The notes beneath the pieces are model-generated. The model saw only the letters and a program-made list of their open reading frames with translations. It ran no database searches and was not told where the DNA came from. Positions 45,240-57,177 of a stretch of 64,000 nt of DNA are shown here, in pieces. The position numbers and the translations under genes were made by a program. Position 1 is the stretch's first letter; every line of letters starts with the position of its first letter. Origin of the DNA: Echinarachnius parma (Eukaryota > Echinodermata > Echinoidea > Clypeasteroida > Echinarachniidae); NCBI GenBank assembly GCA_037951105.1, contig JBAMJV010002084.1:62001-126000 (forward strand). Reading direction: 5' to 3'.

Positions 45240-45860
45240 TGACATCTAACCTTTGACCTTGTTTCTCAAAATAACATACAAATGTTTAATTTTTTGTCTG
45301 CACAGTGCATATTTGCAAGTGAATTGTTTCATGTAACATGATTTCAGAGTTAGTAAATGTTTGTTTTTGAATTGGTAATTATCCGAGTGACCTTTGACCT
45401 GTGCCCCAAACAGTTTCAGAAAATTGTCTTTTACCTACAGTTCTCTTTCTAACATTGATTTTGGAACTCAATTGTGAGAACAAAAAGCAACAACAATATT
45501 TTGACCTGTTGACCTATGACCTCCCATGACCCCATTCCCTAATCAGGTAATATACTTCACTGGACGCATACCAGTAATACTGGTATGCGTTAACCCTTGA
45601 AGGATAACATGATAATAATACTGGCAGTATTATTATCATGTTATCCTTCAAGGGTTCTCAAACTATCTTGATAATAATATAATTTTTGCATATTTGTTAG
45701 CTATGTGACCTTTGACATTTGACCTCATGGACCAAAATCATATCCAATAATCTGTACCTCTAAATACATGGATTGTACAAAGTTTGAACGAAATCCATCC
45801 AACGATTCTTGAGATATTGCAAAAAAAAGAACACTGATGTACAGATGCACATACAGACAG
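45240..45860 (+). repeat. Diverged DR1-array element remnant
   Basis: Repeated TTTGACCT/TGACCTTTGACCT-type blocks (45245, 45390, 45505, 45708), CAAAGTTTGAACGAAATCC, GATTCTTGAGATATTGC and a degraded GACGGACGTACAACCCC tail. Same plan as 19159-20094 but much older. It lacks head palindrome and terminal hairpin. Confidence 0.6.
45564..45656. repeat. Two adjacent perfect palindromes
   Basis: 45564-45590: 12-bp arms ACGCATACCAGT around AAT. 45592-45656: 32-bp perfect arms starting AACCCTTGAAGGATAACATG around a single G. Both can extrude as hairpins. Confidence 0.9.
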
Positions 45861-47736
45861 ACGGACGTACAACCCCTACACATACATGACTCGGGTAACT
45901 TTGAGATGGAAACATTATCAACTGACCCTATTCATATAATTATAGCATGAGCAATGCCCAAGCATACCTACAAAAAATATCTTACACTATTTGATTATGT
46001 CTACTGTATTATGTCAATGGGAATCCAGTAGGTAGCGTCACGGCGTTACACAAAACGTAACGCCGTGACCAAATTGATATTGATTAGATTAGTAAGTGGT
46101 AAAAGATAATGCTGCTATTCAGCATCCATATTATAGCCCTATGGGCTAATACAGAGAAAACAACAAATTATTTAATTCCCATTCATATTTTTCCAGAAAT
46201 ATTAAAAATATCTGTTTTTAGTGTAACGCCGTGACATATTGATGACTGTAAATGAGACAGTCACTGAAGCGGAACGAAGAGCGAAAATGATGAAATTGAT
46301 ATTTATCTGAAAAATTGAAGCAATGATCCTATCAACACTGAAATAAAATTTTATGAAAACTCCTTTTCGCAGTTCTTTTATGCTTAATATTTAATTGAAT
46401 GTTTTGTGAAAATAACTGAAAATTAATTTATGCTATATATTAACAATAATATAAATGCTTTTTTGGAAAGTTCAATCTTTTAGCTTTCATTTGATACCAA
46501 ATTTGTTATGGTACCATACAAGCTTTGGCATCCGCGCGCCCTTTTCTCCCATCCCGAGGCAGATTATGGGCAAGTCCAAGATAACGAGCGTGTTACGTAT
46601 GGGACATTTCAGAGACTTTCACTCCAAAAAAAATAATGTAGAGGGACATCGATTTTATTCTTTTACCATCTCCATCACTGGTATCTATAAGAAGAATAAC
46701 CTTGGTAAAGATGGTGAACTTTGACCTTTGCAATAATATTTTATTATATAAAATGTATGGCGTTACGTATGGGACCAGAAGAAATTAGGTTTTTTATAAA
46801 TAATTTTTAAGTTATAAACTCTGTGAAAGTAATTTAGAGGACAGGTTGTAATTCAATGTGGTAGAGGGTACATTGCTCAGGTTTGTTGAGGCATAGTTTC
46901 ATTTCATTCCGAAGAACGCTTTTCTTGTAGGCTCTAATTAATTTTGGTAAAGACGTGTTACGTATGGGACATTTTGTCCCCATTCGTTTAATGTAGGGAA
47001 ATTAATATTTAAGGCAAATTGAGGATATTTGGTTAAAATAACGAGTTGCCATGGTGATTGGTGTAAATAAGTATCAGAAATAGTTATGTCATTCCTTAAA
47101 ACCCTATAAAAGAGGTATCACTCATTAATTTAGCGTTCCTAGATCAGAATCTATACAATTTTACAGGAATTTGGGGAATATGCAAATTAGGTAAATATCT
47201 TAATTATGCAAATCATATGCTATGTATAATGTTTTTGAAGTCAAAGTAAATAAACAAATCTTAAATACATAATAGAACATGATTAAATTAAATTAGTACA
47301 TTTTGTGTGTTTGTAAGCCACTGTTTAACAGTAATATTCATAAATATGCAAATTAGGGGCAGCCATCTTGGATTTCAGGGCTTTGCTCAAGTGATACATG
47401 CAAATGAGAAGCAGAAATGGCTTAATTTGCCCCAAATACCTTAAATGAAATGTTGGAACATTTCACACTACATTCCTGAATACAAATAAACATCTTGCTC
47501 TAATTCATGAATATGCAAATTAGCTAATTATCTTTAAAAATGCCTGCCGAGCATAAATTATTGTTTTGGCTCCACTTCTAAAAAAAGTTTATGGACCTAA
47601 TTACTTTCTCTATACTCATTAACATTGATATATCATGACAATATCACTCCAAAATAAATATTTGCCTATCTGCCACAAAGGCTCCCAGTAGCTACATTGA
47701 CTTTGTATGTGAATTATGTCCCATACGTAACACAAT

Positions 47737-49684
47737 GGGTGATTTCAAGTATGGCGTTGGGGTTACAAATAATCATCATGAATCACAATGTTTCAAATAT
47801 AAACTAATGACAACAAGATTCTGATCTTTTTCATTCTCATCATCGAACTGAAAAGATGTAAACTAATTTTTGTTTTAAAGTAGTAGTCATTCATAGGCTT
47901 TTTTAAAACATAGAAGCTAGAACGTATAATTATTTAGAAAAAACATTATGGTTTTGAAAATAAGCTGCCTCAAAAGTGAGTAACAATTTTGCATGAATCA
48001 CAGGAATTAACCACCTCTGTATGATATTGTACATGTGGCTCGACAAGGCTGGGGGGCATTATTTCCCCCCCCCCCCCTCCGAGATTTGTTTTATCGCTCC
48101 TGACAGTAAAGCTCACGCCCCACTGCTTAGTGACTTTTTTTTCGGGGGCGAGGGGGGGGGGGGGGGGTCACGCAAGTATAAAAACAAGAAATACATAAAA
48201 TAATTAATTATAACAACAATATAAAACATAAGGAAGAACCTGGCTATTCCAATTTGTTTTGTTGTATTATTATTCCAAATGGTCTAAAGAATTTATGTAA
48301 GGTAGTGAAAACTAATGTTTGATTATAAAGAACATATCAGATTTATGGGTAAAAATATGAATTGTATGACCTTATTTCTGTAAATTACTATAGATATTCA
48401 AATTAATACATTCTTTAAAAAATAAATTTCCATTTTTGTTTCATACACTTCACAGAGATAGTTGAGTTGTGGTAGAGAGGGCGCTACACATAACAAAGTT
48501 TGTGTGAGATAATAAAAAACTGAGTGTAACATTTGAAAGAGCATAATATTTTAGTGACAGAATAAACTTCATTTAATCAAAATCGGTTCAGAAACGGCTG
48601 AAATATCCATAAACATAACCATTTGTTACAAATATTAGCTAATTTTGAACCAACCGTTACAAAATTTTAAAAAATGCTTCCTCTTTTTAAAAATTAAAAA
48701 AAAAGTTGTTTAATAGTTGTTGATTATCTCTCTATCTAATCACTATTTTTACGAACCTTCACATGCACAATATTTTATTTTAAATGGTTTAAACCAATGT
48801 GTTTTTAGAGAGCGCCATCTTGAGTTTGAACGCCTCTGTTTGAATGATAAAAGGCTTTTTACTCAGTCGTTTGTGATTTTGAATTCCTTTCAAGCATGGT
48901 AGAGTTAAGACTATTAGTCTGTAATTTAATGGTGCAGGTTTCGGTTGACCAAAACTGTACTCTCTTTACCAGAACTCAACTATCCATCTAACATGGGTGC
49001 AAATTTTCACGACGATCGGCTGCTTCGCGGCCGAGATCTTAAGGGGGCCATAATGTGTCCCCCCCCCCGGCAGTACAAAGACCTAAAATAGCCCGACCTG
49101 TTTAGGGTTAAGCATATTGTTGGCATACGACAAGTCAAATTTCACAAATTATCTAGGTTGATACATTTTTACATGCTCAAACAAACGAAAACACCACCAT
49201 TTCAGTTCGGAATTGTGATTTTAATGCCCACTTTAACAGTAACACTAACACCAACTCGATCTGAACTTGAAATGACTTTCATTTCGATCCATACGGGAGT
49301 TGTTATCTCTATGGAGTTTTGCGTATACAGGGTCAACACTAACACTACTGGGCAGATTAGCAGACGACGCTAAACACCAGCAACTATGTGGCACTGCCGG
49401 AAGTACGAGGTCAAACCTCTAACACCAACTCATTTCAAGTACGGTGTTAAGGCTGCAGTTAGTGTTTAATAAACATTAACACTAGCTCAACACCATCTAC
49501 GATAGTATATTGCCATATCAATAAACACCGCCTGTCGGAAACGGAAGTTTGTACAACGGTGAAATCAGAGGTCATCATGTTAACACCATCCTAACACTAA
49601 GTCATTTCAAGTATGGTGTTTAAGCCCGATTTAGTGTTTAATAAACACTAACACCAGCTTTAAACACCATACTTGAAATCACCC
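47737..49684. mobile_element. Nested element, ends GGGTGATTTCAAGTATGG, TAACACxAACACC words
   Basis: Inverted ends GGGTGATTTCAAGTATGGYG with GTTTAAAGC-type continuation. CATTTCAAGTAYGGTGTTWA and TAACACTAACACC-type words recur (49245, 49330, 49420, 49590, 49650 regions), inverted and direct. No clear target duplication. It carries the TTAA-type MITE 48007-49107. Confidence 0.65.
48007..49107 (-). mobile_element. TTAA-type (piggyBac-like) MITE copy 4, split
   Basis: Right end CCCTAAACAGGTCGGGC before TTAA at 49108-49111; left end near 48007 is decayed. It matches copy 2 on both sides of a nested AGGGGTAG-family element (about 48457-48987, inverted ends GATAGTTGAGTTSTGGTARAG). In copy 2 the interrupted position reads CACTTCAC-TTAA-CATG, so the nested element also chose TTAA. 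Confidence 0.7.
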
Positions 49685-50226
49685 ACTGTCCAATACATAA
49701 CACTTTCTATAAATTCTATAATTTTCTTATAAAACAAAAGTTCTAATGAAAAATTCCCAGCTTATTATAGTATTTTACTTTTAAAATGCATAAATTAGAA
49801 CTTCCCAAAGTTGCACTAGAATAACTATTAAATTATTTGAAAAAAATGAAAAAAAGTTCCTCATTTTGTTACGTATGGGACATTTCATGCTAAGACATGA
49901 CCTAATTTGCATAATTAATTAGGTCATGACTTAATGTTTATGTAAAATTTATACAGATGATTGAGTGGTCATGTCTATATATTAATAAAATATCATATCA
50001 TTCCCTATGATTTGTTATGAATTTTTATAATTGTCCCATACGTAACGCTCTATTTCACATTTATGCAAATGAGGCCCTTCAAATTTGCATAAATTTACAT
50101 AAATTTTAATTTCTTTTTATGGAATTCAAAACTTCAACTCATGGGCTTCAATATGATGTGAAACATGTCATCAGTAAATCAAGATGAAATTTCAACAGCT
50201 AGGTTGACATTACCTTGGACTTGCCC

Positions 50227-50640
50227 TTATGCACAACATTCACCCCTGAAAAGTGACCTACTTCCTTACTGCGCGCGGTGCAAGCGTATGCGCGATGTTT
50301 TATATTTTCGGAATGCAACCCCAAAAGTTCAAGTCATTGCCTTAAATTTAAAGGGGAAAAAAGACAGTTTTTTGCACCAAGACGAATGTAGCTCGCGGAT
50401 ATCTTGTTTTTAGAAATTTGCGTCACTTTTTTAGACCATCTTCTGATTTGTGTCGGAAATATCACCTATTGATTTTAGAGGCGGAATGGAATCACGGCGT
50501 GGTAGCTCAGGATCTTAGCACGACACTAGTAAGTAAAACGCGAGAGAGGTCACACATGTACAAAGTCAATGGCGAGCCTAACCGAGCGGACACAGGCATA
50601 GAAAAGGCCAATTTTCGTGGCGCTTAAAATCGTATAATTT
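50227..50640. repeat. Unclassified repeat, right part (left part 46508-46567)
   Basis: TTATGCACAACATTCACCCC through GGCCAATTTTCGTGGCGC is about 95% identical to 63477-64000; the left part CAAGCTTTGGCATCCGCGC lies across element D. It may end at the GGAATTGCCC terminus at 50829-50838. No gene recognised. Confidence 0.7.
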
Positions 50641-50838
50641 CATCCCAATGACCAGTGTCTTCAAAATATTATGTAAACAAGTATTGGGGCGTTTGATTAT
50701 TGCATAAATCAGTCCATGAAAATGTCAACTTTTAGCTGTGTTGTCATTCAATCAAAGAAGTGAGCGAGTGTCAACACCTGTATGGTACAACGAATTTGAA
50801 AAATCAGTGGTTATGTCAATGTTTGTTTGGAATTGCCC

Positions 50839-53800
50839 TGTAGGCCTACACATGGAAGAAGCAAACTATTGTCATTTATTATTCAAGTCTATTATAGAAT
50901 GACGTTGATTAATTCAAAATCTAAGCCCGATTTTGTTTCTGAAAATCGAGGCAGCGAATTAACCTCGGTACTTTGTCAAAGTTTCGCCTCGTCGCAGTCG
51001 GCTACGCTAGTCTATCAAAACAGACCTTTCTAGAACGAACAAAATATCAAAATATATCATCGCAAATGTTGTTCAAATTGTACTCACGGTACTTGATATG
51101 TGATATTTTCTGTCATGTACATCCACAAACACGCGATTGTTCCATAAAAAAAGATTTTAGGAAGGCTTCCGAAGCAAGCAAAATATTTTGTGACGGAAAT
51201 CAACACGAAGTTGCATTGCAGTCAAAACTAAGTCTTACTTTAGATGGCCGTTTCATCAAATATATCCAATGTGTTAGCAAATCCTCCAGTCAACTTAAAG
51301 GGACAGGTCCACTTTTACAAAACGTCTGAACAGCTTTCAGTTGACGGATGGGGATCAATGTAACACGCAAAAAAAAATCAGAGCGAACAGCCCTCTAATT
51401 TGGATTCTACGAATGAAAAACGAATGCGTCCCTCCATTTAAACTATATATCGGTCAATAAAGGAGTTCAACTGATTTAGCATAACATTACAACAATAGTA
51501 CTAATTCTCGTAAAGGTATTGTGAAGCCGACATTTGTTAACGTATGTCACGGAAAAAGATCTCAAAAAGAAAGAATATATAATTACATGTAGTCAGTTTA
51601 AGCGATGTTTGGGTATTTTGCTTGGTAAACGCTAACACATTAGTACTTATGCGCGGGTCACGTTGCTAGCGCGGGTCACGTAGGGGTCATGCACACCGAT
51701 CTGGCACTCCGTGAAATCTATGTACGAACTTACTCACCGGCCGAAAATACGTATGTACCTAATTAACCGACGTCCCTCAGTTTATTCAGTTTTAGGTCTA
51801 TAACTCCACGAAAAAGAGATTTCAAGCCCTAATTTTTTCAGGCATGCTATTAAATGACATTTCCTTTCATATAAATAAGACAATAACCTCGCAACTTTTG
51901 AATTTGGGCTTGCAAAAGTGGATCTCTCCCTTTAAAGCTATGTTTCATTAAAAAACAAATATTTACCAAATTATATCTTTACAGAGGGTTGAGATCATAC
52001 AGAATATGAAAATAATACTTTCCAAGTACTCGCACATCCTAAAATTGAAAAAAAAGTGAAAATATTGAACACTGCCTCAAAACCCCAATCCAGCGACTTG
52101 CGGAGTCATATAGCTGTGTATGTTGTACTGACGTCATCAAAGGGGTTATCCAATAGGAAGCTTCGGTATCTACCACATAATATACCAGGATTATACCCCT
52201 TTATTCCGAGGCTTCCGTGGTCGTTTAAACTATTTTCTGTATAATTATGGTGGTTTAAACTTTTTGAACTAATGAAACAACAACTTATATTGTATGGTTA
52301 TTCTTTTATTCATTAATGTGTCTGATAAGGTAAAAATGGGTAAATCAATCGCCGAATCTGCGAGTGAAATCATGATTCAATTGCACTGCACTATACGTGC
52401 TGTAGCTATACGATGGACGGTGCGAGAGCAGCGCGACGTGCAATACGAATAGCGGTTAGCTAGCTCGCTCCAGCTAGCGCTACTCTGGCGTCACCCCTGC
52501 CCGGCGCGGCCAGCCCACGGATACCCATGCAAGCCGATAGGCCGAAGCGGAGCCGACGAAGCCTCGATCGCGCTGGTGATGTAAATATTGGATGTAAAAT
52601 CATCACAGCTCAGCTAGCTACAGTACAAGCCCCATGTGACATCAATAACGTTTAGTACACTCCCATATCATTGATCCATGTGTGATGTTGTTTGCGGAAT
52701 TGCGTGCTGATCAACACTGGCAAAGTTATTTCTCAAGATATTTCAGTAGCTCGAGCGAAGTAACGAGATTATTGTAACAGCAGTGCGCGCGCAGCGATCT
52801 GGCTCATGTACAGTACATCGGAAACAGGCCGCGGGAGGTACAGGCATCGGCTCGATCTCGAGCTCATCTTCTGCAACGTCTCCTAAATCCCCCTCATCCT
52901 CATCGGAACTTGAGGAGCTGTTCTCTGTCTCATCTAACTCATATTTTACTTCAAAACTCAAATCTAAATTCAGGTCGTCCGCAATTCGAGTTGATTCAGT
53001 CGAAACAGAGCGAGTCAAAACGAGCGAGCGATGGTTGTTGTAAACAAAATACTGCATGCAAACTGTATACCGCGGCGACCTCGCATGCACAGCAGAGAAT
53101 CCATACCCCCTTGGTATACGTCATCGATCTAAGCGGCGAAATCGGGGTGACTTTGGGCCTGGTTTGGAGGGTGAATTTGTCTCATTTTCAATTTCGATAA
53201 AAAAATATATAACAATTTGTTAAAAATCTGAATTGCTCGAGGCTTGTAAAGTACAAGATTACCTTCACAATCATACCAAATTCGACTCAATTCATTATCA
53301 ATGAGACATAGCTTTAAATATTAAAAACTTCTCCGTAATTTGATATGAATCATTCACTAAAAATTTGAATCAAATACTAATTTTGGCCATAAAACAAATT
53401 GAAAACGTCAACGAACGAGCGTCGCCCGAAAATGTTGCACAAAGCCAAATGTAACCCACTGGTATGTGCAGTAAAATAATTATCACACGGTTCACAACAT
53501 GGCCACACAAGTTACGCCACTCAACTCCGTTTGTATTGAGTTGAATGAGGCCAGGACGCATCTATATTATTCAAATTGTTGGTCAAGATCGCGCGATTAC
53601 TATGCGCGATAAAAAAACAATGAAAATAACCACCAATCAGCTTGGAAGATATCGCGTATATTAGCGCGTTAGTAGCGCCCTGACGCGTGTAAATGCGCAA
53701 TAACAAAGGCCAGCGCGCGCAGGGGAATTTTCCTTTCTCTCTTTATGTGTTATAATGTATTACACATGTTATAGCTATAGCGCAGTACGCGACCGTATGC

Positions 53801-53878
53801 ATTATGCATTCTGGGGCGCACAGACTACCGATATACTTATGGAGTTAAGCCAGTGCAAAAAGACCTATTTAGTAGTAA
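50839..53878. other. Unassigned sequence, CpG-rich patch at 52.4-52.9 kb
   Basis: No repeat family or conserved exon identified. 52420-52560 and 52780-52900 are CpG-rich relative to the rest, which in an intron-rich locus could mark a promoter or another mobile element. Confidence 0.4.
52743..53090 (-). CDS. Acidic open frame, unassigned (possible exon of a mobile-element protein)
   Basis: A 115-codon frame on the minus strand. Its middle is strongly acidic and serine-rich (DETENSSSSSDEDEGDLGDV) and is followed by EDELEIEPMPVPPAACF. Acidic/serine N-terminal regions ending in a short E-I-x-P-type motif occur in many invertebrate uncharacterised and transposon-linked proteins, but I recognise no domain. 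No partner exon was identified. It lies in the CpG-rich patch and may be a chance frame. Confidence 0.2.
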   Translation of the reverse strand: MHARSPRYTVCMQYFVYNNHRSLVLTRSVSTESTRIADDLNLDLSFEVKYELDETENSSSSSDEDEGDLGDVAEDELEIEPMPVPPAACFRCTVHEPDRCARTAVTIISLLRSSY

Positions 53879-53886
53879 GTTTTGAT

Positions 53887-54491
53887 TAGTGCCGAGTCAA
53901 ATCGAATATTTTGAAAACCGAGTCATCGAATATATCTGAGGAAAAAAATATAAAAAAATAAAATAAATATATATATATTTTTTTTTTATTTTTATTTTTT
54001 AATCCGATATAAATATTCTGTCCGTTTTTTCAATTAAAATCGGCAGGACAGTGCGATGTAAGTGTACAAACTGCTGTCAAGATGAAAGATTTCGATATCT
54101 CTTCATGTATTCTTCTAAATTTGGCTCTCACTTGTATATTAATCCTCTTACCTTTGGTTTATTATTTGTTTTGTTTATTTGTAATTTATGTAAAATACCT
54201 TTATTTTTAACTTTAGCAATAGATAAGCAGGGTTCAATGTGCCATTTTCTGATCGAATCTATCGCATGGGGATTTTTAAAAAATTCTATTTTTTAAAAAA
54301 ATGTAAAAATTAAAATTAAAAAAAAAATAAATAAATAAAAAATATAAATAAATGTAAAAAATATAAATAAATTTTAAAAATATTGTTTTTTGTTTTTTTT
54401 CGGATACTCGTATCCGAAAATTTGTATCCGGTATCAGTATCCGACCTTCACGGTCGGATATCGGATATCCATCCGTTTGGACTCAGCCCTA
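53887..54491. mobile_element. Non-autonomous hAT-type element, ends TAGKGCYGAGTC
   Basis: Ends TAGTGCCGAGTC and inverted TAGGGCTGAGTCC; exact 8-bp duplication GTTTTGAT (53879-53886, 54492-54499). Subterminal TATCCG/CGGATA clusters near the right end. Interior is very AT-rich low-complexity DNA. No transposase in 605 bp. Confidence 0.85.
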
Positions 54492-54843
54492 GTTTTGATT
54501 GTGTTAAGATGTATTTAAAATTATATTTAGATGATGTCATCTGTAGAACTAGAGTAGACGTAGCAAATTCTACAGATTGACATGTATAGTTGTCATTGCC
54601 ATAGGTAGTCATAACTTATATGGAACAATTTAATTTCGCCCGAAAGTTGTAATTTGTGCCTTTCCTTGATCAATTTTACGTGCAATGTCTATGGGCAGTG
54701 GGATGGCAAAACTATACTTTAGTACTACTAGGCTAGCAGAATTTTGGTTGCTAACTTCAATTTTCGTACTGCCCAATAAATCTAACTAGTTATAGCCACT
54801 AAATCTAACCATAGCCACTAAATCTGGGCTATAGCCACCAAAT

Positions 54844-54861
54844 TTAGGGTTAGGGTTAGGG
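54844..54861 (+). repeat. Telomere-like (TTAGGG)3
   Basis: Three exact TTAGGG units just outside the tandem duplication. Complementary CCCTAA runs are at 56646-56663 and 58926-58943, and a TTAGGG run is near 62217-62240. Confidence 0.9.
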
Positions 54862-54897
54862 CACACATACACCCATTGCCATTCACTTACGTGGTAT

Positions 54898-57177
54898 GAA
54901 CGTAACGTTCACGTTCACTCAATTATGGACAAATTACCGCTACTGAAGAAAGCAAAATCATGAAAATGATGCTTCACCTTCTAAGTCTCAGACATATGTT
55001 TAATGCATATACTCACCATTTTACTCCAGATGCCACTTTAAAACTCCAACATTTTGGCAAAAGGGGCAAAATTAGCCCAATTTCAAAGAAACGTCAACGT
55101 TTCTAGCATGCTTGCTGTGTTGTAATGGCGGCTCAGTATTTTTCTGGTCCGAGTCAGAGTGCGCTCTCTACGCCACAATTACGTACATGCGACACAATGC
55201 ATTGCATAGCGATGTTTAGTTACGAGACGCTGCTACTGTGCACTCTCTTCGAGTGTCGACCATTCGAGATCGGATGTTAATCTTCCATCAAGACGTTGAC
55301 TATTAACGCCGTAATTATGTCAAGCCTGTCATCACGCTCTGCTACCAACATACATTCAAGTACGCTTTGTAAAAGACTAGTAAACAAACTTTCATGTTTA
55401 CATGTTACACGCGCTATGCCATAGCCAGCCATAGGTGGCGTGTGTACGCGGCCATTTCCTGCCAGTTCCCGAAGGAAGCCCGACTGACAAATTTTTCCCG
55501 CTGAAAATGCAGATTTGGTGAGTATAGCAGAAAATTTTTTAGTCAGAATAGAGAAAGAAAAAAAAGGAAAAAAGGGGCACAATCCATTCATGGATTGCTG
55601 GAGCACAAAAGAAGTAAGAAAGAGAAGGAATGTGAGAGTGGAAAAAAGTGAAACCTACTTCGACCACGAAGTGGATGACTGTAAGGTAAATGGTTCTACC
55701 AGAACCATTTACAGTGTAGATGTGGGTTAGGGGTAAGGTTAGGGTTGAAGTTAGCGACCGTAATTCTGCTAGCCTACTAAAGTATAGTTTTGCCGTGGGA
55801 TTATGCAGCGACTTTTTTAACGATGCATTTTGTTTGGGTTTGTACCGCCGCCCTTTTTTTTCCGTACTAACAGTAACACACTCCCCAGTCGGGCGAATAG
55901 TTGGTACTGAATAAGTAACTTTTAAACTTAACATTTTCCAAGTGGCTTTAAAATCCGCACCGGTTATTACGCACGATAGCAAAGAATCGAAAGCTTGTTT
56001 GGCAGTTTCTGCCCCGTCGCCCCAAACGTAAAGTTCTCATGGTTGTCCTGCGTAATCGGTAGCGCAGTGCGCAGTAGGATCGTCTTTACGATACCGACCA
56101 AACACACAGTTTGAAAGCCAATATTCTCAAGTTTTATGTGTGCGATTCTCGTGTGTTTTTTGCGAGTATTTTTTGAGAAGGAGTAGTTTGACTTTGAAGG
56201 ACGCGAGGTTGAAAATGGTCATCGTAATCGCGGCGGCGAAATTAGGCAGTCGCTCGGTAACCGTGCAAAGTACAGCGCCTGGCATACTGTAGTGTGTATA
56301 CCGTGAGGATAACGGCAAACACACTAATAAAAACAAACATTACCTTAGTTAAAATTATATATCTGGGTTCATAGTATTCATACTTACAAATTATGTTATG
56401 CATGGACTTCAATGTTCCAAATGGTGAAATGACTGAGGCTAAAAAGAAGGATAACTTACTTCAAATTGATGATTTTGGGGCGCTAGTTCACTATTGTACC
56501 CGCACTCCGGTGTCGGCACGCTAGGCCGCTAGCTGCCCGTGACGCGCTCGTGAAGAGTACCCTTCGAAACAAAAATATAACGCACCCAAAATCAACTAAA
56601 TCTTTGACAATTGTTAGTCCTAACCCTATATAACCCTAACTAAACCCCTAACCCTAACCCTAATTTGGTGGCTAGCCTATAGGTCAGATTAATGGCTATA
56701 GATAGGTCAGATTTAGTGGCTATAGGTCACACAAGGGAGCAGAGCTATGCTGCCCTGTGCGGGAACAATGTGGGCCAGTACAGAAAAAGTTTGTCAAATT
56801 TTCACACAAAATTCTGAACTTAATTTCAGCAAAATCAATCATAACTGGCCCTAAAAATGATACAAGTATTATTTGAACTTACCAAAATGGTCCAAATTAT
56901 TCTTCAAATGTCGAAAAAAGGGAAAATCTGCAGTTTTGGAAAATCAAAAAGGAGAGGAGTGCTCTCCTCGGAAGTGTTGCTGCTATCTGGATGACTGTCA
57001 TGTAATTCCCGCAAGCTTCCCACACCACGCGTGGTACCGTATCCGAATTCTGACACGGGCGTATCCGAAATCGGATACGGCGGGCATGCTTGCACATTGT
57101 GAGTGCGCTTGTTTTGGACAATAATAAGCGGCCTCCGCACGTTGTGGGCGTAACGTTCACGTTCACGTTCACGTTGC
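54898..57177 (+). repeat. Tandem duplication, unit 1 (2280 bp)
   Basis: Starts GAACGTAACGTTCACGTTC. Nearly identical to the next 2.26 kb. It contains a palindrome AAATGGTTCT-ACC-AGAACCATTT region (55690-55712), TTAGGG-type runs at 55727-55746 and, inverted, 56636-56663, and GGTCAGATTxAxTGGCTATAG repeats (56690-56730). The junction to unit 2 is an ACGTTC microsatellite (57151-57177). The open frames on either strand match no known protein. Confidence 0.95.

Larger units (their letters stand above)
44922..46235. repeat. Word-type region C: GTAACGCCGTGAC words
   Basis: GTAACGGCGTGAC 44922-44934, GTAATGCCGTGAC 44936-44948, inverted GTCACGGCGTTAC 46037-46049, GTAACGCCGTGAC 46057-46069 and 46223-46235. 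No certain ends; GCCGTGAC also follows the GGGCAATTCC end at 37323. It includes a diverged AGGTCA-type repeat block (45240-45860). Confidence 0.65.
46568..50226. mobile_element. Word-type element D: GGGCAAGTCCAAG ends, GTTACGTATGGGACA words
   Basis: Perfect inverted ends GGGCAAGTCCAAG; exact 4-bp duplication TTAT (46564-46567, 50227-50230). The word occurs at 46592, 46762, 46957 and 49868 and inverted at 47717 and 50032. The same host sequence without the element is present at 63428-64000 (GGCAGATTATGCACAAC), a direct empty site. Inside lie a 1.95-kb element (47737-49684), a TTAA-type MITE within that, and a further TTAA-type element, four levels of nesting. No coding sequence. Confidence 0.92.

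Noticed and set aside
54844-54861. Chromosome-end or fusion point at TTAGGG runs
   Set aside because: Runs are only about three units long, lie in both orientations and accompany a dispersed repeat.
55539-55982. 147-codon minus-strand frame, repeated at 57819-58262, and smaller frames in the duplication
   Set aside because: Conserved only because the DNA is a recent duplicate; no domain, and the poly-Phe end comes from an A-rich tract.
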